Assembly: GCF_015694425.1 (NCBI RefSeq)
Contig: NZ_JADQDN010000006.1
Span: 62,001-126,000 of the forward strand
From: Microvirga terrestris
Lineage (GTDB): Bacteria > Pseudomonadota > Alphaproteobacteria > Rhizobiales > Beijerinckiaceae
Length of the DNA stretch: 64,000 bases
Direction of reading: 5' to 3'
Shown: positions 17,086 to 27,407 of the stretch, one piece after another
Layout of the letters: every line of letters begins with the position of its first letter
How positions within the stretch are numbered: the first letter of the stretch is position 1
Notes under the pieces: generated by a model
The model's input: only the letters and a program-made list of their open reading frames with translations
What the model was told of the DNA's origin: nothing
The model's database searches: none
Position numbers and translations under genes: made by a program

Positions 17086-17883
17086 TCACTCGGCAAGGAG
17101 AGCCGGCAGATCCGCCAACAGGCTGTCGCGGGCACGAAAGCTCGCCACGAAGTTTTCCTTGCGCTCGTCGCGGATCAGCCGTGCGAACAGGATCTTGCGC
17201 TCGCCCTTCTGCGCCCAGCCGATGAACCAGCCGAACTGTCGGGAGCGATCGAACGTGCCGTTCTGCAACGGCTGAAAACCAGTGCCGGTCTTGCCGTAGG
17301 CCGTCCAGCCGTCGGGCAGAGGGAACGCGGGCATGATCGCGAGCGCCATCTCGCGGGCTTTGCCCGAGATCGGTAGCTTGCGCTTCAGGAGCCTGCTCAG
17401 GAAAGCGATCTGCTCGACAGGCGAGATCTGCAGCGAGGAGGCGCTCAGCCATGCGCGGGTCAGGCCGTTGGCCTTGCCCCTGTCGCCGCTGACGTCGCGA
17501 TTGCCGTAACCGAAGGCTTCGACATAACGTTTGAAGCGGTCCTCGCCCAGTTCACGGGTCAAGACGTGCGAGTACCAGAGCACGGAATCCTTCAACCAAG
17601 AGCGCGGCGTCGTGGTCTTACGCCACGCCTCGTTCCAGGATTTGTACTCAGGCCTGTAGGGCCAGGCGGGCTCGTCCTCGTCCTTGAGGATGCCGGCGTC
17701 GTAGCCCATCAGGCTCAACGGAACCTTGAAGGTGGAGGCCGGGCTGTTGCGGCGCTCGCAATCGCCCTCGCGTTTTACCACGCGGCCGGTGTCAAGCTCG
17801 GTGACGAGGGTGCAGGTATCTCCCCAGGCTGCGCCCGCAAGCGCGAGCAGGCAGGAGCACGCAAGAAGCAGGCGAGCCAGCAT
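17086..17883 (-). CDS. Class D (OXA-type) beta-lactamase
   Basis: A 265-residue periplasmic serine beta-lactamase or penicillin-recognising homologue. A signal peptide covers about 1-21. All class D signatures are present: active-site S50-T-F-K53 (the Lys is carboxylated in active enzymes), S105-H-V107, Y126-G-N128, Trp145 in the expected omega-region position and K198-T-G200. It has no membrane anchor or regulatory domain typical of BlaR or PBPs. It is predicted to hydrolyse beta-lactams, spectrum unknown. Codon use and GC match the neighbours and no mobile element is near, so it looks like a resident chromosomal gene, not a recent import. pyrF lies 8 bp upstream on the same strand. Confidence 0.88.
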   Translation of the reverse strand: MLARLLLACSCLLALAGAAWGDTCTLVTELDTGRVVKREGDCERRNSPASTFKVPLSLMGYDAGILKDEDEPAWPYRPEYKSWNEAWRKTTTPRSWLKDSVLWYSHVLTRELGEDRFKRYVEAFGYGNRDVSGDRGKANGLTRAWLSASSLQISPVEQIAFLSRLLKRKLPISGKAREMALAIMPAFPLPDGWTAYGKTGTGFQPLQNGTFDRSRQFGWFIGWAQKGERKILFARLIRDERKENFVASFRARDSLLADLPALLAE

Positions 17884-17891
17884 CGTGTGCC

Positions 17892-18626
17892 TCAGGCGTC
17901 GGCGATCTCACGGACGATGGCTTCTGCTGCTGAGCGAGGGTCGGCAGCTTTCACGATGGGGCGGCCGACCACGAGGTGGTTGGCGCCGAGCCGGATGCCT
18001 TCCGCCGGCGTGACGACGCGCTTCTGGTCGCCGGCCTCTGCGCCGGCCGGACGGATGCCAGGCGTGACGATCAGGCGGTTGCGGCCGACGATGGATCGCA
18101 CGCGCTGCGCTTCCGTGGCGGCGCAGACGATGCCGTCGATGCCGATATCGCGCGCCTGCTCCGCGCGGCGCGCCACAAGTTCCGCCGCCGGGACAGGAGC
18201 ATAGCCGGCCTCGACGAGGTCGCTGTCGTCGTAGGAGGTGAGCACGGTGACGGCGAGGATCTTCAGATCGGATCCTGCCTTTCCGGCCATGGCGGCCCGC
18301 ATGGTCTGCGGATAGGCATGCACCGTGAGGAACGTCATGCCCATGCGGGCGATGGAGCGCACGCCTTCCTCCACCGTGTTTCCGATATCGTGCAGCTTGA
18401 GATCGAGGAAGACCTTCTTGCCCTGGCCGATCAGCTCGCGGGCGAACTCGAGGCCGCCCGCATAACCGAGCTGGTAGCCGATCTTGTAGAAGGTGCCTGC
18501 ATCGCCGATGCGCGTGACGAGGGCGCGGGCCTCCTCCACGGACGGAACGTCGAGACCAATGATGAGCCTGTCGCGAATGTCTCCTGCGGAAATGGGATTC
18601 GTCGGAAGAGACATCGCGGCGCTCAT
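17892..18626 (-). CDS. pyrF: Orotidine 5'-phosphate decarboxylase
   Basis: Converts OMP to UMP, the last step of de novo pyrimidine synthesis. The 244-residue TIM-barrel protein shows the catalytic D-x-K-x-x-D motif in [13 protein letters not shown] and the phosphate-binding [11 protein letters not shown] segment. Bacterial pyrF is normally about 230-240 residues, so the start at 18626 or the ATG four codons inside both fit. It overlaps the end of the PmtA-like gene by 4 bp (ATGA) and is followed closely by the beta-lactamase gene, which may be co-transcribed. Confidence 0.94.
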   Translation of the reverse strand: MSAAMSLPTNPISAGDIRDRLIIGLDVPSVEEARALVTRIGDAGTFYKIGYQLGYAGGLEFARELIGQGKKVFLDLKLHDIGNTVEEGVRSIARMGMTFLTVHAYPQTMRAAMAGKAGSDLKILAVTVLTSYDDSDLVEAGYAPVPAAELVARRAEQARDIGIDGIVCAATEAQRVRSIVGRNRLIVTPGIRPAGAEAGDQKRVVTPAEGIRLGANHLVVGRPIVKAADPRSAAEAIVREIADA

Positions 18627-19246
18627 GGGTTGCTGACCTTGTTGTAAACCCAGACGCGGGCCGGGGGCAGGTTGCGCCAGATCCGGTTGGAGGCTCTGAC
18701 CTTGTAGCTCTGCGAGCGCGCCGGGATCGGCGGTACCACCGCGTAGGTGAACTGGATGAAGGGCGCATTCGGATGCATCATCGCCTGGGCGGTTTCCAGG
18801 AGGTCCAGGCGCTGATCCATGGGCTTTGTGAAGAGCGGCAGGCTCGACACGGTGGCGGCCCCGGGCTCCTTCAGGATGCCGGAGAGCGTCTCCTTCAGGT
18901 CGTAGGCATCGCCCTGGATGATCGTCGCCTTGGGGAAGCGACGCTTCAAAAGCTGGCAGAATTCGGGGTTGTACTCGATCAGGACCAGCCGGTCTTGGGC
19001 CACGCCGCGGCGGATCAGGGCATCGGTCACCGGGCCGGTGCCGGGGCCGAGCTCGATCACCGGGCCGGGAATGCGCGGATCCACATAGGACGCCATGGTC
19101 CGGGCGAGGATCTTGCCGGACGGGGTGACGGCACCGATGGTGAGCGGTCGTTCGAGCCAGGAACGCAGGAAGCGCGCCTCATCCTGGAAGCGATCCTTCT
19201 TGAGAGGGATTTTCCGGGCCGTTGGCCGTTGGTACGACTGAACCAC
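18623..19246 (-). CDS. Phospholipid N-methyltransferase-like SAM-dependent methyltransferase (PmtA-like)
   Basis: A 207-residue methyltransferase with the SAM-binding motif [15 protein letters not shown] (about 65-79) and the downstream acidic strand [10 protein letters not shown]. It resembles the rhizobial PmtA branch, which makes phosphatidylcholine from phosphatidylethanolamine and is related in sequence to KsgA-type rRNA adenine methyltransferases. The early Trp/Arg-rich [11 protein letters not shown] segment and the late [14 protein letters not shown] fit PmtA. It overlaps pyrF by 4 bp. With OlsB elsewhere in the window, the organism would make both phosphatidylcholine and ornithine lipids, but the substrate is an inference. 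Confidence 0.75.
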   Translation of the reverse strand: MVQSYQRPTARKIPLKKDRFQDEARFLRSWLERPLTIGAVTPSGKILARTMASYVDPRIPGPVIELGPGTGPVTDALIRRGVAQDRLVLIEYNPEFCQLLKRRFPKATIIQGDAYDLKETLSGILKEPGAATVSSLPLFTKPMDQRLDLLETAQAMMHPNAPFIQFTYAVVPPIPARSQSYKVRASNRIWRNLPPARVWVYNKVSNP

Positions 19247-19312
19247 TAAGCTGACCCCTCGATCTCGCAGATCACGTTCGTTCTTTAGAACTCAATGAAA
19301 ACGACCGTCAAG

Positions 19313-20455
19313 TTAAGTTGATCCACCCAGGCCATCGAGAAACTCCCGGAAACGCGAGAAGAAGCCCGAGCTTTCCGGGTGATTTTCCTTGGAGCACTCC
19401 TGGTCGAACTCCATCAGGAGCTCGCGCTGGCGCTTGGTGAGCTTCTGCGGGGTTTCCACAACAACCTGAATGTAGAGGTCGCCCACATCGCGGGAGCGGA
19501 GCACCGGCATGCCCTTGCCGCGTAGGCGGAACTGCTTGCCGGTCTGGGTGCCTTCGGGCACCTTCACGAGCGCCTCGGAGCCACTGAGCGTCGGGACATT
19601 GAACTCGCCGCCGATGGCCGCCGTCACCATGGAGATCGGCACGCGGCAGAACAGGTCCGCGCCATCGCGCTGGAAGAACGGATGCGCCTTGATCGACAGG
19701 AAGATGTAGAGATCGCCCGCAGGCCCGCCGCGCAGGCCCGCTTCGCCTTCGCCCGCAAGCCGGATGCGCGTGCCATCCTCGACGCCCGCCGGGATGTTGA
19801 CCGAGAGCGTGCGCTCGCGGGTGACGCGGCCCGCGCCGCCGCAGGAGGCGCAGGGGTCGTCGATGACCTCGCCGCGCCCATGGCAGTTGGGGCAGGTGCG
19901 CTCGATGGAGAAGAACCCTTGCGTCGCCCGCACCCGGCCGGCGCCGCCGCAGGTCGGGCAGGCCTTGGGCTTCGAGCCCGGCTTCGCGCCGGAGCCTAAG
20001 CAGGCCTCGCAGGTGACGGAGGTCGGGATCTTGAGTTCCGCGTTCTTGCCGTGGAAGGCCTCGTCCAGGCTGATCTCGAGATTGTAGCGCATGTCGGCGC
20101 CGCGCTCGCGCCCGCCGGTGCTGCGCCCACGGCCCCGCCCGCCGCCGGCATCGCCGAAGAAGTTCTCGAAGATATCCGACATGAAGTCGGAGAAATCGCC
20201 GTTGAAGCCCGGGCCGCCGGCGCCGCCATTGGCGAAGGCTGCATGGCCGTAACGGTCGTAAGCCGCGCGCTTCTGGCCGTCGGAGAGGGTCTGGTAGGCC
20301 TCGTTGAGTTCCTTGAACTGGACCTCGGCCTCGTGATTGCCAGGGTTGCGGTCCGGGTGATACTGCATCGCGAGCTTGCGGAAGGCGGATTTCATCTCCG
20401 CCTCGGTCGCGGTCTTCGCGACGCCGAGAACCTCGTAGTAATCGCGCTTGGACAT
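19313..20455 (-). CDS. dnaJ: Chaperone protein DnaJ
   Basis: The Hsp40 co-chaperone that delivers clients to DnaK and triggers its ATPase. The 380-residue protein is a complete type I DnaJ: J domain with H33-P-D35, a Gly/Phe-rich linker with an Arg/Gly patch (about 75-125), four CxxCxGxG-type zinc repeats beginning near residue 146, and the C-terminal substrate-binding domains. It lies 212 bp downstream of dnaK on the same strand. A hairpin follows dnaK, so dnaJ may depend on read-through or its own weaker promoter; I see no RpoH-like site directly upstream. Confidence 0.97.
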   Translation of the reverse strand: MSKRDYYEVLGVAKTATEAEMKSAFRKLAMQYHPDRNPGNHEAEVQFKELNEAYQTLSDGQKRAAYDRYGHAAFANGGAGGPGFNGDFSDFMSDIFENFFGDAGGGRGRGRSTGGRERGADMRYNLEISLDEAFHGKNAELKIPTSVTCEACLGSGAKPGSKPKACPTCGGAGRVRATQGFFSIERTCPNCHGRGEVIDDPCASCGGAGRVTRERTLSVNIPAGVEDGTRIRLAGEGEAGLRGGPAGDLYIFLSIKAHPFFQRDGADLFCRVPISMVTAAIGGEFNVPTLSGSEALVKVPEGTQTGKQFRLRGKGMPVLRSRDVGDLYIQVVVETPQKLTKRQRELLMEFDQECSKENHPESSGFFSRFREFLDGLGGST

Positions 20456-20610
20456 GTCAGGCGCCCCTCGGAGCGATCATGCGCTCCGTCATCATGTTCA
20501 TCGTCCGCCATGCATGCGCTGCACAGGGAAAGGCTCGACAAGCCTTTGCCAGCGCATCGTGAGAAGAAGCGGTCGGTTGATCGGTCATGGGTGTTTCAAG
20601 TTCATTTCAC

Positions 20611-20642
20611 GAAAACGGCACCCGGTCATGAAACCGAGTGCC
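20611..20642 (-). terminator. Hairpin terminator after dnaK
   Basis: On the minus strand GGCACTCGGT, a 6-base loop and ACCGGGTGCC form a 10-bp stem with one mismatch, followed by GTTTTC. It lies 25 bp past the dnaK stop and well before dnaJ. The short T-run suggests partial termination, which would lower dnaJ expression relative to dnaK. Confidence 0.6.
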
Positions 20643-20667
20643 GAATTCTCTAAAGAGCGCTCTTCAT

Positions 20668-22587
<1,920 letters not shown>

Positions 22588-22709
22588 GGCGGGATCCCTC
22601 ACTTTCAAGCAGACCGCCGAGCCCTCAAAGCAGCTCGGCCCATGGCTTACATGTTGCTGACAAATTGCCGGAGCCGCCTCAAACCGAGCCGTGCCCCGTG
22701 CTGGCGTTG

Positions 22710-22738
22710 ATATAAGAAGGGGTTTTCAGGGCTGCAAG
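22710..22738 (-). promoter_or_regulatory. Predicted heat-shock (RpoH-type) promoter of dnaK
   Basis: Reading leftward, CTTG at 22738-22735, an 18-base spacer and CTTATAT at 22716-22710. This fits the alphaproteobacterial consensus CTTG-N17/18-CYTATNTNNG, missing only the final G. The transcription start would be near 22700, leaving a leader of about 110 nt. It is the second such element in the window, the other being ahead of grpE. Confidence 0.72.
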
Positions 22739-22829
22739 ACGATGATGAGCGCTAGTTTGCGCCAATTCGTAGGAGCCGGACCCTGTTGCATTCCTGCAAT
22801 ACGGGCCGGGGCCTCAGGGAAATCTGTGC

Positions 22830-23135
22830 CTAGACGCGGTTTTGGGGCGCGGTTTCGACAATCAGGCTGAGCGCTGCCCTTAAGATTACCTGCCCGGTCT
22901 CGTCCCTGACGCTAACGATGAATGTCTTCTGGGTGCCGTCGGGGAGGGCGTCCCGCGCCAGATCCGGCAAGGCCTTCTGGGCCTCGATCTTGGCCATCTC
23001 GGCGCTCTGCAACTCGATGCCTTCAGTGTCTGGGATGAGACGGTTGCCATCGTAGGTATCGAAAAAAAAGCGCGCCAATGGCCTTCCCCATGGATTGATG
23101 TCTGACAACCAAGGACAAGGTGATTTGTTCGGCAT
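22830..23135 (-). CDS. DUF6894 family small protein
   Basis: A small protein of 82-101 residues. The recognisable part begins ARFFFDTYDGNRLIPD and continues with an EGIEL segment, a helix AEMAKIEAQKALPDLARD and a final strand IVSVRDETGQVILRAAL, which is the DUF6894 pattern of Hyphomicrobiales. Members normally start two residues before the FFFD motif, so a TTG at 23078 may be the true start; the ATG at 23135 adds 19 residues that look unrelated. The function is unknown. It diverges from the Crp/Fnr regulator gene. Confidence 0.7.
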   Translation of the reverse strand: MPNKSPCPWLSDINPWGRPLARFFFDTYDGNRLIPDTEGIELQSAEMAKIEAQKALPDLARDALPDGTQKTFIVSVRDETGQVILRAALSLIVETAPQNRV

Positions 23136-23291
23136 TACACCAGCGGAAGGAGAAATACCCGAGTTTCAAGCCTCTGACGGTTCCTGATCTGTGGCTGGCC
23201 AAGCAGGCTGCTCAGGCCTACCATGCTTGTGCATAGCCGGTCTGGCTGTGGCTGGTTGCGGGACGCCGTGCCCGTGAGAAGGAGCCCGACC

Positions 23292-24029
23292 ATGATGGCC
23301 CATTCCCCCAATGGCCTGATGATCCGCAAGCTGGAGAGCATCTTTTCCCTCTGCGAGGAGGAGAGGCAGGCCCTGGCCAGACTCCCGGTGCAGGTCACGA
23401 CATTCAAGGCTGACCAGGACGTCGTGCGCATTGGCGACCGCCCGTCCCAATCCTGCCTGCTGCTGGAAGGCTTCACCTGTGTCTACAAGCTCACCGCCGA
23501 GGGCAAGCGCCAGATCGTGGCCTTCCATGTCCCCGGCGACATCCCGGACCTGCAGAGTCTGCACCTGAAGGTCATGGACAACAGCGTCGCAACCGTCAGC
23601 GCCTGCACGCTGGGATTCATCCCCCATGAGGCCCTCCACGACATCTGCAACCGCTATCCCCGGATCACCGCCGCCCTGTGGCGCGAGACGCTGGTGGACG
23701 CCTCGATCTTCCGGGAGTGGATGACCGGAATCGGGCGGCGTGAGGCCTATCACCGGATGGCCCATCTCCTGTGCGAGCTGCGGGTGCGCCTGACCATGGT
23801 GGGCCTGGTTAAGGACCAGACCTTCGACCTGCCCATCACCCAGACCGAGCTTGCGGACGCCATCGGGGCCAGCACGGTCCACGTCAACCGGGTGCTGCAG
23901 GAGCTGCGGGCCGATGGTCTCATTCGCAGCAAGGGAACCCAGGTGAGTATCCTGGATTGGGAGAGATTGAAGGCAGTGGGCGATTTCGACCCGCTCTATC
24001 TGCATCTCCGGCAGGATGGGAATGCGTGA
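23292..24029 (+). CDS. Crp/Fnr family transcriptional regulator
   Basis: A 245-residue DNA-binding regulator. The N-terminal half is a cyclic-nucleotide-binding beta-roll (about 40-125, with VRIGDRPSQSCLLLEG), followed by a long dimer helix and a C-terminal winged helix whose recognition region reads ITQTELADAIGASTVHVNRV. It lacks the N-terminal cysteine cluster of oxygen-sensing FNR, so it is not an Fe-S type. The effector is unknown. The ATG at 23292 has GAAGGAG about 8 nt upstream and is preferred over an earlier in-frame start at 23223. It diverges from the DUF6894 gene and may control it. Confidence 0.88.
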   Translation: MMAHSPNGLMIRKLESIFSLCEEERQALARLPVQVTTFKADQDVVRIGDRPSQSCLLLEGFTCVYKLTAEGKRQIVAFHVPGDIPDLQSLHLKVMDNSVATVSACTLGFIPHEALHDICNRYPRITAALWRETLVDASIFREWMTGIGRREAYHRMAHLLCELRVRLTMVGLVKDQTFDLPITQTELADAIGASTVHVNRVLQELRADGLIRSKGTQVSILDWERLKAVGDFDPLYLHLRQDGNA

Positions 24030-24052
24030 CTGCCTCTGGGTCGCCCCCGATT

Positions 24053-24961
24053 CTACGCTTCGCTCCCGCTCAGGCTCCGTCCGGCTTCCCATCCCAGGAT
24101 CGCCTGCTTGCGGGTAAGTCCCCAATGGTAGCCTGTGAGCGCGCCTGAGCGGCCGAGCACCCGGTGGCAGGGGACCACGAAGGAGACCGGATTCTTGCCC
24201 ACCGCCGCGCCGACCGCCCGGCAGGCGGCGGGCTTGCCGATGTGGCGGGCGATGTCGGAATAGGTGGTGGCCCGGTCGCGGGGAATGCGCAGCAGGGTCT
24301 GCCAGACCCGCACCTCGAAATCGGTGCCGATGAGCACCACCCGGAGCGGCTGCTCCGCCTGCCATTGCGACGGGCTGAAGATGCGCTTGGCCACGGGTGC
24401 CGTGGCGGCCAAATCTTCTACATATTCCGCCTTCGGCCAGCGCCGGGTCATGTCGGCGAGCGCCGCCTGCCGGTCCCCATCGTCCACGAAGCCCAGCCCC
24501 GCGAGCCCGCGCTCCGTCACGATCAGCAGCGCCTCGCCGAAGGGCGAGGGATGGAAGCCGAAGCGCATGGTCAGCCCCGAGCCGCCCGCCTTGTAGTCGC
24601 CGGGCGTCATGGCCTCATGGGTGACGAACAGGTCGTGCAGCCGGGCCGGCCCCGAGAGGCCGAGCTCATAGGTGGCATCGAGCACGCTGGCGGAATCGGC
24701 CAGCAGCGCCTTGGCGTTGTCCAGCGTGATCGCCTGGAGAAAAGCCTTGGGCGACAGGCCCGCCCAGCGCCGGAACAGGTGGTGCACATGGGTGGTGGAC
24801 AGCCCCACATGATCGGCAATCGCCTCCAGCGACGGCTGCTCGCGCCAGCGCTCGGAAATATACGCGATGATCCGGCGCACCCGCTCGTAATCCGAATGGG
24901 GCTCGTCCGGCACCATGAGGTCGGCCGGTTCGATGGTGATGTCGCGCAAGGTATTGAGCAT
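24053..24961 (-). CDS. Ada-like bifunctional AraC regulator / O6-methylguanine-DNA methyltransferase
   Basis: A 302-residue DNA-repair protein that joins an AraC-type helix-turn-helix domain (about 25-115; EAIADHVGLSTTHVHHLFRR) to a C-terminal O6-alkylguanine-DNA alkyltransferase domain. The acceptor cysteine sits in VVPCHRVLGRSG near residue 267. The methyl is transferred irreversibly to that Cys. It lacks the N-terminal zinc methyl-phosphotriester domain of E. coli Ada, so it probably does not sense phosphotriesters in the classic way. It has been called Ada or AdaB-like in related genomes. It converges on the Crp/Fnr gene with a 23-bp gap. Confidence 0.9.
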   Translation of the reverse strand: MLNTLRDITIEPADLMVPDEPHSDYERVRRIIAYISERWREQPSLEAIADHVGLSTTHVHHLFRRWAGLSPKAFLQAITLDNAKALLADSASVLDATYELGLSGPARLHDLFVTHEAMTPGDYKAGGSGLTMRFGFHPSPFGEALLIVTERGLAGLGFVDDGDRQAALADMTRRWPKAEYVEDLAATAPVAKRIFSPSQWQAEQPLRVVLIGTDFEVRVWQTLLRIPRDRATTYSDIARHIGKPAACRAVGAAVGKNPVSFVVPCHRVLGRSGALTGYHWGLTRKQAILGWEAGRSLSGSEA

Positions 24962-25060
24962 AGGAGTGATCCTTCGTTGCGGATCATCCTAGGAGGCATG
25001 AGCGTCGAGCGACACCCGATTTCTGCGGTGTTCCCACTCACTTAACCTCTCGTACCTTCG

Positions 25061-25345
25061 CTATAGGCCTGCGAGAATTCCGGCTGCCTTTGCAAGCGAC
25101 ATGAACATCTTCCGAGCATGCTCAATCGTGGCTGCATCGGGATGCTCATGGGCGCACGCCAGGGCTGCAGCGGCAATCAGCCAGACCCCAGGGCTGCGGG
25201 CACGAAGCTCGGCAAGCTGCTTGATGCCGTACCATCGCATCACGGCCAAGGCTTTCGTGAGATCCTTGATTGGATACTGCCGCTTCCACCCGTCTGCGGC
25301 TTCAAGCGTAATGACGACAGGCGAACTAAAGGAATGTCGGTTCAT
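25061..25345 (-). CDS. Small DUF982-like protein
   Basis: A 94-residue protein that opens with a FSSPVVITLEA strand, has a helix around TKALAVMRWYG and ends with a basic helix ARKMFMSLAKAAGILAGL. This strand-helix pattern and length fit DUF982, a family of small proteins frequent in rhizobia with unknown role, but the match is by eye and the central A.L..C segment is only loosely kept. Located alone in a low-density region between the Ada-like gene and a long gene-less stretch. Confidence 0.5.
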   Translation of the reverse strand: MNRHSFSSPVVITLEAADGWKRQYPIKDLTKALAVMRWYGIKQLAELRARSPGVWLIAAAALACAHEHPDAATIEHARKMFMSLAKAAGILAGL

Positions 25346-25396
25346 AAACGAAATCCAAAGATGAAGATTGGCGCAAAATAGCTGATTGATCGACCG

Positions 25397-25591
25397 CTAC
25401 TGGAGTTCCGCCGACCAAGGCGCGAAAAGGCTTGGCCGCCTCCAAAGAAGAAAGCGATCCTGGGTCGCAAGGCGCAGGCTCTTGGCTTCCTCGGGGCGTG
25501 CAATTTCTGCTTCATTGACCTGGAGCTGCCGCTCCAGCAGAAGCATACGGCGACGGGACGAAAGCTTATGTGCGTGTGTCCTGGTTTTCAT
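25397..25591 (-). CDS. Possible small basic protein, unknown function
   Basis: A 64-residue frame starting MKTRTHAHKLSSRRRMLLLE. It is strongly basic at the N-terminus and helical in the middle (RQLQVNEAEIARPEEAKSL). I recognise no family, and no clear ribosome binding site precedes the ATG at 25591; the frame also extends upstream to 25624. It could be a real small protein or chance, since it lies in a sparse region where nothing else is coding. Confidence 0.3.
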   Translation of the reverse strand: MKTRTHAHKLSSRRRMLLLERQLQVNEAEIARPEEAKSLRLATQDRFLLWRRPSLFAPWSAELQ

Positions 25592-26133
25592 GGGAGCACT
25601 CAGGATAGGCGGCAGTGTCAGCATTCACGATGCGTGACGGTTCCTCGACCGCGATCAAAGCCCCTAAGCAATGCTTTTGATTTTTAATATTATTGCGGAC
25701 TCATAGCGAGATATCACCGAATCGTCAGTCGGGAAGCCGACATATCATCGAATTTTCTTAACCCATGTGAACCTGCTGCTGTAAGGCAGCCATATGGATG
25801 TAGAGCCCTCAATACGCTTTGATGTTCCTATTTTGTTCTTGACTGTTGTCCTAAGCTGGGCTATAGCTGGGGACATCCTCGCCCGACGAGGGGCGCGCTC
25901 GCGAGGCGTCGCAAGAGTGGGGCGAGGAGCGGTCCCGCCGCAGGTCTCGCACACCTGTGATCGCGGGTGGCCGATCCTGGCTTGATCCAGGTCCGCTGAA
26001 ACAAACCGCGCGTGACGAGCAGCTTGGCTCTCACATTTCCCACACCCATCGAGCCGGGCTGCCCGCCACGCCTCCCTCGATCCACCTTCAGGCTCGCAGC
26101 TCACGCTGCGGGCCCCAAGGTGCTGACTGTTTC
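25592..26133. other. Gene-less stretch with hairpin-rich segment; possible structured RNA or element remnant
   Basis: No credible gene here. The left part (about 25630-25870) is AT-rich for this genome. From about 25870 to 26110 it becomes GC-rich and full of short perfect stems: CCTCG/CGAGG (25877-25891), CAGGT/ACCTG (25941-25957), CCTGG/CCAGG (25976-25991) and CGCAGC/GCTGCG (26095-26110). The last has a GUGA (GNRA-type) loop when read on the minus strand. The minus-strand RNA would lie directly downstream of the DUF2244 gene. I match it to no known RNA family or insertion sequence. Confidence 0.4.
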
Positions 26134-26643
26134 TCAATAGCCCCGCTTCACATCCGCCAGGGCGCGGCCCAGGGCTTCGGCCAGGGTCTCGCGCTCCGGC
26201 GGGGAGAGGTCGCGGGCGATCACCACTTGGTCGTTGCGGGAGGTCAGGGCCAATTGCTGCAGGCCGTATTCGTCGTCGATCTTCCGGTCGAGGCGGGTCC
26301 AGAGCGGGTTGAACTGCCAGTCTTTCACCTCGCCCTTCGGGCTCACCTTTCTGAACAGAAGCCGGATCGGGGTCAGCTCGAGCAACTCGAAGGCATCGCC
26401 CTGCCGGTAGCTCGCCCGGAAGGCGATGTAGAGGCCGAGGAAATCGAGGCCGAAGAACCCGGCCACCGGCCAGAAGCCCATGACGATGAAGGGGACGCTG
26501 GCCACCAGGGAGGTGAGGCAGACCAGCACCATGACGATCCTGAACCCTTGCGGGCTCAACGACCGATACGGCCGGATGACGGCCGAGAACACCGGCTCGT
26601 CGAACCGGTCGATCTCGCCATCTGTCGCCTTGCTGCCTGCCAT
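26134..26643 (-). CDS. DUF2244 domain membrane protein
   Basis: A 169-residue inner-membrane protein. Two adjacent hydrophobic helices (about residues 35-75) follow the conserved FSAVIRPYRSLSPQGF segment, and a soluble C-terminal domain has the ELLELTPIRLLFRKV strand. This is the DUF2244 layout, known in alphaproteobacteria near cytochrome oxidase or nth genes but without a proven role. The start MAGSKA at 26643 is preferred over one six codons earlier. It diverges from nth with only 20 bp between start codons, so the two promoters must lie inside the opposite genes or overlap. Confidence 0.82.
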   Translation of the reverse strand: MAGSKATDGEIDRFDEPVFSAVIRPYRSLSPQGFRIVMVLVCLTSLVASVPFIVMGFWPVAGFFGLDFLGLYIAFRASYRQGDAFELLELTPIRLLFRKVSPKGEVKDWQFNPLWTRLDRKIDDEYGLQQLALTSRNDQVVIARDLSPPERETLAEALGRALADVKRGY

Positions 26644-26663
26644 AGCATAAGTATAACGCACGA

Positions 26664-27407
26664 ATGTCCGATCTGAAGCCGCCAGCCCGCCGCAGCTCCA
26701 AGCCTCAACAGAAGCCCACCGTTCCGGCGAAATCCGTCAGCAGGGCCGTGCGCTCCCGCGTGCCGAAGCCCGTCGACCGGGCCACGATGGTCGAGATCTT
26801 CCGCCGCCTGCACGCGGCCAATCCCGAGCCCAAAGGCGAGCTGGACTACACCAATGCCTATACGCTGCTCGTCGCCGTGACACTCTCGGCCCAGGCGACC
26901 GATGTGGGCGTCAACAAGGCGACGAAGAACCTGTTCCCCGTGGCCGACACGCCGGAGAAGATGATGGAGCTGGGCGAGGAGGGCCTGCGCCAGCACATCA
27001 AGACGCTGAACTTCTTCAACACCAAGGCGAAAAACGTCATCGCGATGGCGAAACGCCTCGTGGAGGAGTTCGGCGGCGAGGTGCCCAATTCCGTCGAGAT
27101 CCTGGAGACCCTGCCGGGCGTCGGGCGCAAGACCGCAAGCGTCGTGGTCAATATCGCGTTCGGCGATCCGCGGGTGGCGGTCGACACGCATATCTTCCGC
27201 GTCACCAACCGCCTGCCGCTCGCCATCACCAAGACGCCGCTGGACACGCAAGCTGCCCTCGAAAAGCTGATCCCGGACGAGTACCGGCTCCACGCTCATC
27301 ACTGGCTCATCCTGCACGGCCGCTACATCTGCAAAGCGCGCAAGCCCGAATGCTGGCGCTGCCCGGTCAATGACCTGTGCCGGTATCCGGACAAGACGAT
27401 TCCTTAA
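26664..27407 (+). CDS. nth: Endonuclease III
   Basis: A base-excision repair glycosylase/AP lyase for oxidised pyrimidines. The 247-residue protein has the helix-hairpin-helix LPGVGRKTASVV carrying the catalytic Lys, the catalytic Asp in VDTHIFRVTNR, and a C-terminal iron-sulfur cluster motif C-x6-C-x2-C-x5-C (CKARKPECWRCPVNDLC). A basic N-terminal extension of about 35 residues is usual in this order. The stop overlaps the end of the convergent small Cys-rich gene by 4 bp. Confidence 0.96.
   Translation: MSDLKPPARRSSKPQQKPTVPAKSVSRAVRSRVPKPVDRATMVEIFRRLHAANPEPKGELDYTNAYTLLVAVTLSAQATDVGVNKATKNLFPVADTPEKMMELGEEGLRQHIKTLNFFNTKAKNVIAMAKRLVEEFGGEVPNSVEILETLPGVGRKTASVVVNIAFGDPRVAVDTHIFRVTNRLPLAITKTPLDTQAALEKLIPDEYRLHAHHWLILHGRYICKARKPECWRCPVNDLCRYPDKTIP

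Noticed and set aside
17086-17883. Beta-lactamase as part of a resistance island
   Set aside because: No integron, transposon or second resistance gene nearby; flanks are pyrF and DUF1330 genes with the same base composition.
19276-19291. LexA-type SOS box (GTTC repeats) ahead of the PmtA-like gene
   Set aside because: The GTTC copies are adjacent, not separated by 7 bases as in the alphaproteobacterial LexA site GTTC-N7-GTTC. Only a short palindrome GTTCTTTAGAAC remains.
25745-26130. Decayed transposase or integrase in the gene-less region
   Set aside because: Minus-strand frames here give basic, repetitive peptides but no DDE or tyrosine-recombinase motif and no terminal inverted repeats, so I kept it only as an unexplained region.
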